Shown: positions 19,332-27,874 of the stretch, one piece after another
Layout of the letters: the number at the start of each line of letters is the position of its first letter
How positions within the stretch are numbered: the stretch's first letter is position 1
DNA from: Streptomyces alboniger
GTDB taxonomy: Bacteria; Actinomycetota; Actinomycetes; Streptomycetales; Streptomycetaceae
NCBI RefSeq assembly: GCF_008704395.1
Contig: NZ_CP023695.1
Coordinates: 4,836,001-4,900,000 of the forward strand
Length of the DNA: 64,000 nucleotides
Reading direction: 5' to 3'
The notes under the pieces: model-generated
What the model was told of the DNA's origin: nothing
Databases searched by the model: none
The model's input: the letters and a program-made list of their open reading frames with translations, nothing else
Position numbers and translations under genes: made by a program

Positions 19332-20684
19332 GTGCCAGCAAGTAACCGAAACCCGCTGCGGGTGGCCGTACTCGCCGATTCCGATACGCGATGGAAATGG
19401 GGCGCTCTCACCGCGAACCGCATCGTATCGGACAGTCGGCCCGAGTCCGACGGCCATCGGCTCAGCGGATTCCTGCTCCGCGGCCGGGCCACCCCGACGC
19501 CCCGGCAGCTCGAAGAGGTGGGGGTGCGCGCGGACAGCCTGCGCGAGGTCACCGCCGTCGAGTTCCTGCGCGAGATGGAGCGGGACGCGCCCGACGTGAT
19601 CGTGCTCGCCCTGGTGGGCGGGGCGGTCCAGGCGGTGCTGCACGGACTCGCCCGCCTCACCGAGGACGCCCGCCTCACCGGCACCGCGCCGAAGCGCCCC
19701 GTCGTCGTCACCGGCTACGTCGGCGTCGTCTACGAGAAGCTCGCCGACGGCCTCCTCCTGCGGCACGGCGCCGACGTCGTCCTCGCCAACTCCCGCCAGG
19801 ACGCGGAACGTTTCCGCGCGGTGTACGAGGGGGTGGGCGCCGACGCCTCGTCGGTCACGGAGGCCGCGCTGCCCTTCCTCGGCGGCGCGCCCTACGCCGG
19901 GCACGACCCGTACACGGTCGTCTTCGCCGCCCAGCCCTCCGTACCGGACAGCGCCGCGCACCGCACGTACCTGCTGCGCCGCCTCGCCGACCACGCCCGG
20001 CTGCACCCCGACCGTGAGGTCCTGCTCAAGCTGCGCAGCAAGCCCGGCGAGCACACCACACACATCGAGGAGTTGCCCTACCAGAAGCTGGCGCAGCGGC
20101 TGGAGGGCGGCCTGCCCGCCAACTGCCGCCTCGTCTACGGCCACATGGGCGAGGTCCTCGACCGCACCGACCTGCTGGTCACCGTCAGCTCCACGGCCGC
20201 CCTGGAGTCGCTGCACCGCCGCATCCCCACCGCGGTCCTCACCGACCTCGGGGTGCGCGAGGCGCTCGGCAACCACCACTTCACCGGCTCCGGGTGCCTC
20301 GCCTCCTGGGACCAACTGGACGCGGGCCACCTGCCCGTGCCCGACGAGCGCTGGCTGGCCCGGCAGGGCGTCGCCGCCGACGGGGCGTACGAGCGGGCCT
20401 TCGACGCGGCACGGGAGAAGGTCACCGGCCTCCTCGCCGACGCCGCGGCCGGCCGCATCCCGCCCCTGAAGCCCTACTACAGCCTCACCACCGCCCGCGG
20501 CTATCTGCCCGGCATCCTCGCCCGCCACCACCTCGGCCCCGACGGCTCCCCGCTGCCGGGCGCCCCGGCGGCCGACAGGGACCCGGGCCCCGTACGGCAG
20601 ATCGTGCGCCGCGCCGCCCGCGGGGCCTACCGCCACGGGGTGCAGCGCGTGGCCCCCGTCATCCGGCGGATGGGCGAGCTGTGA
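19332..20684 (+). CDS. DUF6716-type putative glycosyltransferase
   Basis: 450 residues from GTG 19332. It opens RVAVLADSDTRWKWGALTAN and contains VVVTGYVGVVYEKLADGLLL, DVVLANSRQDAERFRAVYEG and LVTVSSTAALESLHRRIPTA. The last is a SSTAALES loop like that of GT-B polysialyltransferase or CDP-glycerol-transferase-type enzymes. I recall such proteins as DUF6716 putative glycosyltransferases. It leads the rightward operon with nonulosonate activation genes, 32 bp before the CMP transferase, so a CMP-nonulosonate donor is plausible. The 198-bp gap to the divergent GT2 gene must hold both promoters; its AT-richer stretch is about 19255-19310. Confidence 0.7.
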   Translation: MPASNRNPLRVAVLADSDTRWKWGALTANRIVSDSRPESDGHRLSGFLLRGRATPTPRQLEEVGVRADSLREVTAVEFLREMERDAPDVIVLALVGGAVQAVLHGLARLTEDARLTGTAPKRPVVVTGYVGVVYEKLADGLLLRHGADVVLANSRQDAERFRAVYEGVGADASSVTEAALPFLGGAPYAGHDPYTVVFAAQPSVPDSAAHRTYLLRRLADHARLHPDREVLLKLRSKPGEHTTHIEELPYQKLAQRLEGGLPANCRLVYGHMGEVLDRTDLLVTVSSTAALESLHRRIPTAVLTDLGVREALGNHHFTGSGCLASWDQLDAGHLPVPDERWLARQGVAADGAYERAFDAAREKVTGLLADAAAGRIPPLKPYYSLTTARGYLPGILARHHLGPDGSPLPGAPAADRDPGPVRQIVRRAARGAYRHGVQRVAPVIRRMGEL

Positions 20685-20716
20685 ACTCCCACGACCTCCC
20701 ACCCTCAGGAGCCCCC

Positions 20717-22021
20717 ATGTCCCACCCCGGCCCAGCGAGTGCGCAGGCCCGCCGCGTCCTCGCCGTCATCCCCGCCCGCGGCGGCTCCAAGGGTGTGCCC
20801 GCCAAGAACCTCGCCCCGGTCGGCGGCGTGCCGCTGGTGGGCCGCGCCATCCGCGCGTGCCTGGCCGCACGGCTCGTCACGGACGTCGTGGTCTCCACGG
20901 ACGACCACGTGATCGCCGAGGCCGCCCGCGCCGCCGGCGCCGAGGTGGTACTGCGCCCCGCCGCCATCGCAGGGGACACCGCGACCAGCGAGGCCGCCGT
21001 CCTGCACGCGATGGACGCCCACGAGGCCCTGCACGGCACCCGCGTCGACGTCGTCCTGCTCGTGCAGTGCACCAGCCCCTTCCTGACCCACGAGGACATC
21101 GACGGGGTGGCCGCCGCCGTCGTCGAGAACGGCGCCGACACGGCCGTCACCGTCGCCCCCTTCCACGGCTTCATCTGGCGCGACGCGGCCGACGACGCCG
21201 ACGGCCCCGCCGACGTGCCCGCCCAGCGCACCGACTCCCTGGGCGGCACGGCGACCCTGGCCAACTCCATCCGCACCCGCGGCGGTTACGGCGTCAACCA
21301 CGACAAGTCCTTCCGCCCGCGCCGCCAGGACCGCCCCCAGGACCTCCTGGAGACCGGCGCCGCCTACGCCATGGACGCGGCGGGCTTCCGTGACCACAAG
21401 CACCGCTTCTTCGGCCACACCGAGCCGGTCCGCACCGACCCGGCCCGCGTCCTGGAGGTCGACGACCCGCACGACCTCGCCCGCGCCCGCGCACTGGCCC
21501 CGCTCTTCGACGCGGACCACGCGCAGGCGCTTCCGACCGCCGCCGACATCGACGCGGTCGTCCTCGACTTCGACGGCACCCAGACCGACGACAGGGTGCT
21601 GATCGACTCCGAGGGACGGGAATTCGTCTCCGTGCACCGCGGCGACGGCCTCGGCATCGCGGCCCTGCGCAAGAGCGGCCTGCACATGCTGATCCTGTCC
21701 ACGGAACAGAACCCGGTCGTCGCCGCGCGCGCAAGGAAGCTCAAGCTTCCGGTCCTGCACGGCATCGACCGGAAAGACCTCGCACTGAAGCAGTGGTGCG
21801 AGGAGCAGGGCATCGCGCCCGAGCGCGTGCTCTACGTCGGCAACGACGTCAACGACCTCCCGTGCTTCGCCCTCGTGGGCTGGCCCGTGGCGGTCGGCAG
21901 CGCCCACGACGTCGTGCGCGGCGCGGCCCGCGCGGTCACCACCCTCCCCGGCGGTGAAGGCGCGATCCGAGAGATCGCCACCTGGATCCTCGGCCCCTCT
22001 CTCGACTCCCTCCACAGTTAA
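20717..22021 (+). CDS. CMP-nonulosonate cytidylyltransferase fused to HAD phosphatase
   Basis: 434 residues. The N-terminal domain (about 1-250) is a NeuA/KdsB-type cytidylyltransferase with the CTP-binding signature VIPARGGSKGVPAKNLAPVG and LLVQCTSPFLT. The C-terminal domain (about 280-434) is a KdsC/NeuA-C type HAD phosphatase: nucleophile and acid in VVLDFDGTQTDD (D284, D286), the Thr/Ser motif LILSTEQNPVV, and metal-binding GNDVNDLPC. The two steps, dephosphorylation of a nonulosonate-9-phosphate and CMP activation, are thus in one chain. ATG 20717 has AGGAG 5 bases upstream. It is followed by NeuB 14 bp later. The sugar is probably Kdn, inferred from the missing ManNAc-forming epimerase. 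Confidence 0.9.
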   Translation: MSHPGPASAQARRVLAVIPARGGSKGVPAKNLAPVGGVPLVGRAIRACLAARLVTDVVVSTDDHVIAEAARAAGAEVVLRPAAIAGDTATSEAAVLHAMDAHEALHGTRVDVVLLVQCTSPFLTHEDIDGVAAAVVENGADTAVTVAPFHGFIWRDAADDADGPADVPAQRTDSLGGTATLANSIRTRGGYGVNHDKSFRPRRQDRPQDLLETGAAYAMDAAGFRDHKHRFFGHTEPVRTDPARVLEVDDPHDLARARALAPLFDADHAQALPTAADIDAVVLDFDGTQTDDRVLIDSEGREFVSVHRGDGLGIAALRKSGLHMLILSTEQNPVVAARARKLKLPVLHGIDRKDLALKQWCEEQGIAPERVLYVGNDVNDLPCFALVGWPVAVGSAHDVVRGAARAVTTLPGGEGAIREIATWILGPSLDSLHS

Positions 22022-22035
22022 GGAACGTTCCTGCC

Positions 22036-22995
22036 ATGAGCTCCCTCACCTCCGTCACACCCATCGGCGCCAACTCCCGTCTGCGTCAGTTCGGTTCGAA
22101 GACGGCAGGGCCCGGCCGGCCCGTCTACATCACCGGCGAGATCGGCATCAACCACAACGGTGACCTGGAGAACGCGTTCAAGCTGATCGACGTGGCCGCC
22201 GAGGCCGGGTGCGACGCGGTCAAGTTCCAAAAGCGCACCCCGGAGATCTGCACGCCGCGCGACCAGTGGGACATCGAGCGCGACACCCCCTGGGGCCGCA
22301 TGACGTACATCGACTACCGCCACCGCGTGGAGTTCGGTGAGTCCGAGTACCAGGCGATCAGCGAGCACTGCGCCAAGCGCGGCATCGACTGGTTCGCCTC
22401 CCCGTGGGACACCGAGGCCGTCGCCTTCCTGGAGAAGTTCGACCTGCCCGCCCACAAGGTCGCCTCCGCCTCCCTCACGGACGACGAGCTGCTGCGCGCC
22501 CTGCGCGCCACCGGCCGCACGATCATCCTCTCCACCGGCATGTCGACGCCGAAGCAGATCCGCCACGCCGTCGAGGTCCTCGGCTCCGACAACATCCTGC
22601 TCTGCCACGCCACGTCGACGTACCCGGCCAAGGCCGAGGAGCTGAACCTGCGCGTGATCAACACCCTCCAGCAGGAGTACCCGAACGTCCCGATCGGCTA
22701 CTCCGGCCACGAGACGGGCCTCCAGACGACGCTGGCCGCCGTCGCCCTCGGCGCCACGTTCGTCGAGCGCCACATCACCCTCGACCGCGCCATGTGGGGC
22801 TCCGACCAGGCCGCCTCCGTGGAGCCGCAGGGCCTGACCCGCCTGGTCCGCGACATCCGCACCATCGAGGCCTCCCTCGGCGACGGCGTCAAGAAGGTGT
22901 ACGAGTCGGAGCTGGGCCCGATGAAGAAGCTGCGCCGCGTCGCGGGCGTCGTGGCGGAGTCGGAGACCACCGGCGCCGAGCCGGTCGCGGTCTGA
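22036..22995 (+). CDS. NeuB-family nonulosonic acid synthase (lacks SAF domain)
   Basis: 319 residues forming a NeuB TIM barrel: GRPVYITGEIGINHNGDLEN, AAEAGCDAVKFQKRTPEI, KVASASLTDDELLRAL, STGMSTPKQI, IGYSGHETG and FVERHITLDRAMWGSDQ. It condenses phosphoenolpyruvate with a C6 sugar (mannose-6-P or ManNAc) to a nine-carbon keto-sugar. Usual NeuB proteins are about 345 residues and end in an antifreeze-like SAF domain that reaches into the partner active site. Here the chain stops about 25 residues after the barrel, so the domain is missing. It sits between the CMP-transferase/phosphatase gene and the GT52-like gene, close enough for one transcript. Confidence 0.9.
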   Translation: MSSLTSVTPIGANSRLRQFGSKTAGPGRPVYITGEIGINHNGDLENAFKLIDVAAEAGCDAVKFQKRTPEICTPRDQWDIERDTPWGRMTYIDYRHRVEFGESEYQAISEHCAKRGIDWFASPWDTEAVAFLEKFDLPAHKVASASLTDDELLRALRATGRTIILSTGMSTPKQIRHAVEVLGSDNILLCHATSTYPAKAEELNLRVINTLQQEYPNVPIGYSGHETGLQTTLAAVALGATFVERHITLDRAMWGSDQAASVEPQGLTRLVRDIRTIEASLGDGVKKVYESELGPMKKLRRVAGVVAESETTGAEPVAV

Positions 22996-23031
22996 GCGCC
23001 CACAGGTTACCGGGATACGGACGAGACGACG

Positions 23032-24147
23032 ATGAGTCCCCGAGCCGCCGGCGCCACCGCCCCCTCCACGCTCGCCTTCGTGGAGAGCCCTGTTCAGCTG
23101 CTGAACGTACTGGAGTGGGCGCACGCGGCGGCCGCGACCGGCCCGGCCGGGGGGCTCACCGTCGTCGTCCTCTCGCCCAACGACCCCATGACCCGGGGTC
23201 AGTTGCGCCGCATGGCGCAGCTCGCCCGCGACGAGGGCGTCGAGGTCCGCTGGGAGGAGGCGCGCGGCGGCGCGAGCGCCCCCTTCCAGACGATCGGCGG
23301 CCTGGCGGGCGCGCTGCGCAAGGCGGACCGGGTCGTCATAGGAGACCCGTTCTCCCGCTACGTACAGCTCCTGCTGACCATCACCCGCGCCCGCTCGCTG
23401 GTGGTGGTCGACGACGGCACGGCGACCATGGAGTTCATCTCCCAGCTGGCCCGCGGTGAGCGCCTTGTGCGCTGGCACCGCAAGGGCGGCCGCCCCGGGC
23501 CCCGCGACCTGGTCTTCGCGCCGGTCTCGGCCTCGGCCCGGCGGCGCCTCACCCCCGGCGGGGCGCGCACGGTGGAGGTCTTCTCCTCCATGCCGATCGA
23601 CCAGGCGCCGCCCGGCGTCACCCTCACCGTCAACGCCTTCGCCTGGACCAGAGAGCGCTTCGGCCCGCCCCGCATCACGCGCGGCGCCGACCTGGTCGGC
23701 ACGTCCCTCGTCGAGACGGGCGTGGTGGACCTCGACCGCTATGTGGAAGCGGTCCGCGCCCTCTCCCTGACCCACGGGGCCACGCGCTACTTCGCCCACC
23801 GCCGCGAGAGTTCCGACAAGCTGCACCGGCTCGCGGTGGAGACGGGCCTCCAGGTGGTGCGCCCCGACCTCCCCCTGGAGCTGATCGCCCGCCGCGGCCC
23901 CATCAGCCGTACGATCCTCAGCTTCCCCTCCACGGTCGTCCACACCCTGCCCCTGGCCCTGGCGGGCACGGACGTGAAGGTGGCGGTCTGCGACATCGAC
24001 CCGGCGTGGCTCACGCAGAACGCCTCGCCGCGCGCGCAGGGCTTCCTGTCCGGAGTGACGGGGACGGCGCGGGACGTGCACCGGCTGACGTCCGTCATCA
24101 CCTCGGCGGGCGGCCCGCGGGGCGTGGGGTCACCGGCGCCGGGGTGA
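23032..24147 (+). CDS. Putative sialyltransferase-like protein (GT52-like N-terminus)
   Basis: 371 residues. The beginning, TLAFVESPVQLLNVLEWAH, resembles the opening strand of GT52 lipooligosaccharide sialyltransferases (xxxTPLQLLN). Later parts include DRVVIGDPFSRYVQLLL, SLVVVDDGTATMEFIS (a DDGxxT motif), RYFAHRRESSDKLHRL and LSFPSTVVHTLPLAL, the last again a (F)SSxxxT-type nucleotide loop. With CMP-nonulosonate synthesis genes just upstream (36 bp gap), a transferase using CMP-Kdn is the best reading. Family membership is suggested by motif only. It is last in the rightward operon and ends 9 bp before the convergent phosphatase gene. Confidence 0.65.
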   Translation: MSPRAAGATAPSTLAFVESPVQLLNVLEWAHAAAATGPAGGLTVVVLSPNDPMTRGQLRRMAQLARDEGVEVRWEEARGGASAPFQTIGGLAGALRKADRVVIGDPFSRYVQLLLTITRARSLVVVDDGTATMEFISQLARGERLVRWHRKGGRPGPRDLVFAPVSASARRRLTPGGARTVEVFSSMPIDQAPPGVTLTVNAFAWTRERFGPPRITRGADLVGTSLVETGVVDLDRYVEAVRALSLTHGATRYFAHRRESSDKLHRLAVETGLQVVRPDLPLELIARRGPISRTILSFPSTVVHTLPLALAGTDVKVAVCDIDPAWLTQNASPRAQGFLSGVTGTARDVHRLTSVITSAGGPRGVGSPAPG

Positions 24148-24156
24148 GGAGGCGCC

Positions 24157-24603
24157 TCAGGCGCTGAACCGTGCCACGTACCGCCGCTGCCAGGGTGTCT
24201 CCACCGCGTGCCGGTCGTAGTGCGCCCGTACGAAGGCGACGGCCTCCGCGGCGGGCACCCCGTCCAGGACGGCGATACAGGCGAGGGCGGTCCCGGTCCG
24301 CCCCCGTCCGCCCCCGCAGGCCACCTCGACACGCTCCTCGGCGGCCCGCTCCCACGCCTCGCGCAGCACCTCCCGCGCCAGCGCGCGATCACCCGGCAGC
24401 CGGAAGTCGGGCCAGGCCAGCCACTTCGCCTCCCAGGGGACTTCGGGCGGTTGCTTGCCGAGGAGGTAGACGCCGAGATCGGGCACGTCACCGTCGGGAA
24501 GCGGGCGCCGAAGCCCCCGCCCCCGGACGAGCCGTCCGGAGGGCAACCGCAGGACTCCGACGCCGTCGGCCTTCCACGTATCCGTCTTCGCGCTGCCGGT
24601 CAT
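24157..24603 (-). CDS. Protein-tyrosine/dual-specificity phosphatase-like protein
   Basis: 148 residues. The P-loop VEVACGGGRGRTGTALACIA matches Cx5R(S/T) of cysteine phosphatases, with Cys and Arg present, but the usual preceding His is replaced by Ala. An upstream Asp in WLAWPDFRLP is placed as the general-acid WPD-type loop. It should hydrolyse phosphotyrosine or a small phosphoester in the cytoplasm. Its start overlaps the MFS stop (24600-24603), so it is translationally coupled to the transporter, a combination without an obvious functional link. Confidence 0.82.
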   Translation of the reverse strand: MTGSAKTDTWKADGVGVLRLPSGRLVRGRGLRRPLPDGDVPDLGVYLLGKQPPEVPWEAKWLAWPDFRLPGDRALAREVLREAWERAAEERVEVACGGGRGRTGTALACIAVLDGVPAAEAVAFVRAHYDRHAVETPWQRRYVARFSA

Positions 24604-26054
24604 GCCCGCAGACTAGGCGCCACCACCGGCTCGGGCAGCGCACTTCGCTTCATCCGCAGCCCGAAGGCGCTGATCACCGCGGCCAGCAGGGCGGCGGCCA
24701 GCGGGACCCACAGGGCCGCTCGGTAGCCGTCGAGCACGGCCGCCGGTGAACCGGACGCCGTCGCCGCGACGTTGACCGCCGTGACCGCCGAGAGGCCGAG
24801 CGCCGCGCCGAACTGGAAGGACGTGTAGAGCAGCGCCCCGGCCAGACCCTGCTCCTCCTCGGCGACGCCCTCGGTGGCGACGATGGTGAGCGGGCCGTAC
24901 GCCAGCGAGAACGCGAGGCCGACGACGACCAGGCTCGGGAGCATCATCGCGTACGTCCAGTCGGCGGCGACCGGCAGGAACAGGGCGTAGGCGAGCGCGG
25001 CGAGGAGCAGTCCGCCGAAGATCACCCGGGCGTTGCCGAAGCGGTTCACCAGCCTGGGGGTGAGGAGGGGGGAGAGGATCGCGTCGATGCCCATGACCAG
25101 CATCGCGAAACTGGTCCGGAGCGTCGACCACTCCCGCAGCTCCTGGAGGTAGAGCACCACCAGGAACTGGAAACCGAAGAAGCCCGCGGCGAAGAGCAGC
25201 GCGGAGAGGTTGGCGCGCACGAGGCCGCCGCTCCGCAGGATGCCGAGCCGCACCAGCGGGGCCGGCGAGCGCCGCTCGACCGCGACGAACGCGGCGACGA
25301 GGAGGAGACCGGCGCCGATCGTGGCCGCCGTCCAGGCGGCTGGGGTGTGCGCGGCGCGCTCCACGCCGAGGACGAGCAGCACGATGGCGGAGGTGATGGT
25401 CAATCCGCCCGCCAGATCGAACCCCTGTCCGGCCACCCGCTCGGGACGCGCCGACTTCGGTACGAAGGCGAGGGCCGCCAGGAGGATCACCGCGGAGAGC
25501 ACGACCGGCGCGAAGAACACCCAGCGCCAGCCGGCCGAGGTCAGCAGCCCGCCGACGACGAGCCCGACCGAGAAGCCGCCGGCGGAGGTACCGGAGTAGA
25601 AGAGCAGGGCCTTGCTGCGCTGCGGCCCCTCCGCGAACCCGGTGGTGATGATCGAGAGCCCGGCGGGCGTCATGAAGGCGGCGGCGACCCCGGTGACGAA
25701 GCGCGCCACGATCAGCGTCCAGCCCTCGGTGGCGAACCCGCCGAGCCCGGAGAAGACGAGGAAGACGGAGAGCCAGAACACGAACATCCGGCGGCGCCCG
25801 AAGAGGTCGGCGGCGCGCCCGCCGAGCAGCATGAAGCCGCCGTACCCGAGGACGTACGCGCTCATCACCCACTGCAAGGAGCCCGTGGACAGGCCGAGGT
25901 CGGCGCGGATGGAGGGCAGGGCGACGTTGAGCATCGCGATGTCGACGCCCTCCAGGAAGATCGCCCCGCACAGGACGAGGAGGACGCCCCATTGGCGGCG
26001 GGTCCAGCCGGTGGCCGGCCGTTCTTCGGTGGATCTCGGGGCACTGGCACTCAT
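24600..26054 (-). CDS. MFS drug exporter, DHA2-type (about 14 TM)
   Basis: 484 residues. After a short cytoplasmic start there are about 14 hydrophobic segments. The loop 2-3 motif A is GGRAADLFGRRRMFVF and motif C region is TPAGLSIITTGF. TM1 carries AIFLEGVDIAMLNVALPSI, the motif D1 seen in 14-TM proton-coupled exporters (EmrB/QacA type). It likely extrudes a hydrophobic compound. It is divergent from the LysR gene at 26193 with 138 bp between, which suggests control by that regulator. The stop overlaps the phosphatase start. Confidence 0.9.
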   Translation of the reverse strand: MSASAPRSTEERPATGWTRRQWGVLLVLCGAIFLEGVDIAMLNVALPSIRADLGLSTGSLQWVMSAYVLGYGGFMLLGGRAADLFGRRRMFVFWLSVFLVFSGLGGFATEGWTLIVARFVTGVAAAFMTPAGLSIITTGFAEGPQRSKALLFYSGTSAGGFSVGLVVGGLLTSAGWRWVFFAPVVLSAVILLAALAFVPKSARPERVAGQGFDLAGGLTITSAIVLLVLGVERAAHTPAAWTAATIGAGLLLVAAFVAVERRSPAPLVRLGILRSGGLVRANLSALLFAAGFFGFQFLVVLYLQELREWSTLRTSFAMLVMGIDAILSPLLTPRLVNRFGNARVIFGGLLLAALAYALFLPVAADWTYAMMLPSLVVVGLAFSLAYGPLTIVATEGVAEEEQGLAGALLYTSFQFGAALGLSAVTAVNVAATASGSPAAVLDGYRAALWVPLAAALLAAVISAFGLRMKRSALPEPVVAPSLRA

Positions 26055-26192
26055 GACGTCTCAACTCTCCCGCTACTGGCAGCTGTTGTTGTCTGCTCAA
26101 TCACCCTCGGCCGGGCGGGGAAGAGGAACAACGGCGAAGATCGCAACGTTCGTTCAAGCAGGCTGAACGATCCGACCTACCCGGGGGCACCG

Positions 26193-27083
26193 ATGCCGAT
26201 CGAGCGTGACGAACTGGAGTGCTTCCTCCTCCTCGCCGAGGAGCTGCACTTCGGCCGCACCGCCGAGCGGATGAGGCTCTCCAAGGCCCGCGTGAGCCAG
26301 CTCGTCCAGCGGCTCGAACGCCGCGTGGGCGCCCCGCTGTTCACCCGCACCAGCCGCCGCGTCGCCCTCACCTCGATCGGCCGGCAGCTGCGCGCCGACC
26401 TGGCACCCCACCACCGCGCCATCGAGGAGGGCCTGGACCGGGCGGCGGCCACCGCGCGCGGCATCGAGGGCGTACTGCACGTCGGCTTCTCCAACCCGCT
26501 CACCGGCGAGATCGTGATGAAGGCGACGGAGGCGCTGCGCGTCAGCCACCCCGGCCTCGCCGTGGAGGTGTGCGAAGTGCCGCTCGGCGATCCGTACGGG
26601 CAGCTACGCAGAGGCGAGTTCGACGTGCAGCTCACCGAGCTTCCCGTACGGGAGGAGGACCTCGGCATCGGGCCCCAGCTGTTCGCCGAGGACCGCGTCC
26701 TCGCCCTGCCCGCCACCCACCCGCTGGCCGCCCGGGACACGGTGACCCTGGAGGACCTCGCCGCCGTGACCCTCCTCACCCTCGCGGGCGAGGTCCCCGA
26801 CTACTGGCTGGAGCACCACGTCCCCGCCCGCACCCCGAGCGGCCGCCCGATCGAGCGGGGCCCCGGGGTGGTCAACATGCAGGAGGGCCTGATCCTGGTG
26901 GCGGCGGGCAAGGGCGCGTTCCTCGCCCCCGCCCACACGGCCACGTACTACGCCCGGCCGGGGGTCGCGTACGTCCCCTTCGCGGACGCGGAGCCGACGG
27001 GCTACGGCCTGGTGTGGCGGCTCGGCCACGACACGGGGGTGGTGGCGGCCTTCGCGCGGACGGCGCGGGAGGTCACCGGCTGA
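26193..27083 (+). CDS. LysR-family transcriptional regulator
   Basis: 296 residues. The DNA-binding domain is ELECFLLLAEELHFGRTAER and LSKARVSQLVQRLERRVG, with TSIGRQL closing the wing. The effector domain starts with GVLHVGFSNPLTGEI and has the GPQLFAEDRVLALPATHPLA strand typical of the family. ATG 26193 has GGGGG about 6 bases upstream. It is divergent from the MFS exporter, its most likely target. A G-rich imperfect hairpin at about 27134-27156 follows as probable terminator. Confidence 0.9.
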   Translation: MPIERDELECFLLLAEELHFGRTAERMRLSKARVSQLVQRLERRVGAPLFTRTSRRVALTSIGRQLRADLAPHHRAIEEGLDRAAATARGIEGVLHVGFSNPLTGEIVMKATEALRVSHPGLAVEVCEVPLGDPYGQLRRGEFDVQLTELPVREEDLGIGPQLFAEDRVLALPATHPLAARDTVTLEDLAAVTLLTLAGEVPDYWLEHHVPARTPSGRPIERGPGVVNMQEGLILVAAGKGAFLAPAHTATYYARPGVAYVPFADAEPTGYGLVWRLGHDTGVVAAFARTAREVTG

Positions 27084-27233
27084 GGGCGCGGAGGGCTCCC
27101 TCTGAGGGCGCGTACGAGGAGGGCGAGGAGGTCGGGGGAGGAGTGCTCCCTCCCCCGTCCGGCGGAGCCCGCCGCCACCGGACGCGCCCCCACGACGACG
27201 CGCCCCCCACCGCCGCCGCGCCAGCATCACCCC

Positions 27234-27755
27234 ATGCTGAGAATCACCGCACTCCCCGACGTCCCCCGCTGGGCCGCCCTCGCCGCCCACGCCGTGCCGT
27301 GGACCACCCTGCCCTCCGGGCTGTGGCGGGTCGCCCTGGTAGCCGGGCTCCCCGTCGCCGCGCAGGAGCAGCACGGTGCGGGAGAGGCCGTGTACATCCT
27401 GCTGCTCAGCCTCGTCTCCGAGGGGCTCGCGCTGCTCACGCTCGGGCTGGTGCGCCAGTGGGGTGAGGTGGTGCCCGGGTGGGTACCCGTGCTCGGCGGT
27501 CGGCAGGTGCGGCCGCTCGCCGCCGTCGTACCGGCCCTGCTGGGCGCCGCCGGGCTCTTCGGGCTCATGGGCTGGGCCTTCTACGCACAGATCGCCGGAT
27601 TGGGGGCCGAAGCGGGTGTGACGGACAGTACAGCGCAAACCGCCCTGCTCGTGTTTTGCTATGTACCGCTGATCGCCTGGCCGCCCCTGCTGACAGCGGT
27701 CGCCCTCGCCTACTACAGGCGCCGGACGGCTTACGCATCCCCCGTGGCGGCGTGA
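27234..27755 (+). CDS. Small integral membrane protein, unknown function
   Basis: 173 residues with about four membrane segments (near 28-42, 52-72, 92-115 and 135-160). The sequence is RVALVAGLPVAAQEQHGAGE, then ILLLSLVSEGLALLTLGL and LLVFCYVPLIAWPPLLTAV. Such proteins occur widely in Streptomyces without assigned role. There is no motif for transport or catalysis. It stands alone between LysR and the amidohydrolase. Confidence 0.7.
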   Translation: MLRITALPDVPRWAALAAHAVPWTTLPSGLWRVALVAGLPVAAQEQHGAGEAVYILLLSLVSEGLALLTLGLVRQWGEVVPGWVPVLGGRQVRPLAAVVPALLGAAGLFGLMGWAFYAQIAGLGAEAGVTDSTAQTALLVFCYVPLIAWPPLLTAVALAYYRRRTAYASPVAA

Positions 27756-27874
27756 ATGTTTACCCATCCCGATCAGCGGCCATGCGCCACGAGGCCACTG
27801 TTTCTTCCCCTAACGGGCTGAACTTTTGTTGATCGTGGGTCAGTTGGCCGTTGCATCGCCCTACCCTTCAAAGG

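Noticed and set aside
18156..20702. Extended frame of the GT2 gene to 20702
   Set aside because: Residues before GTG 19133 are antisense shadow of the DUF6716 gene; the GT-A fold starts exactly at 19133.
15662..24147. Secondary-metabolite cluster or genomic island
   Set aside because: Composition matches the surroundings, no integrase, tRNA or PKS/NRPS gene is present, and the content fits wall polymer synthesis.
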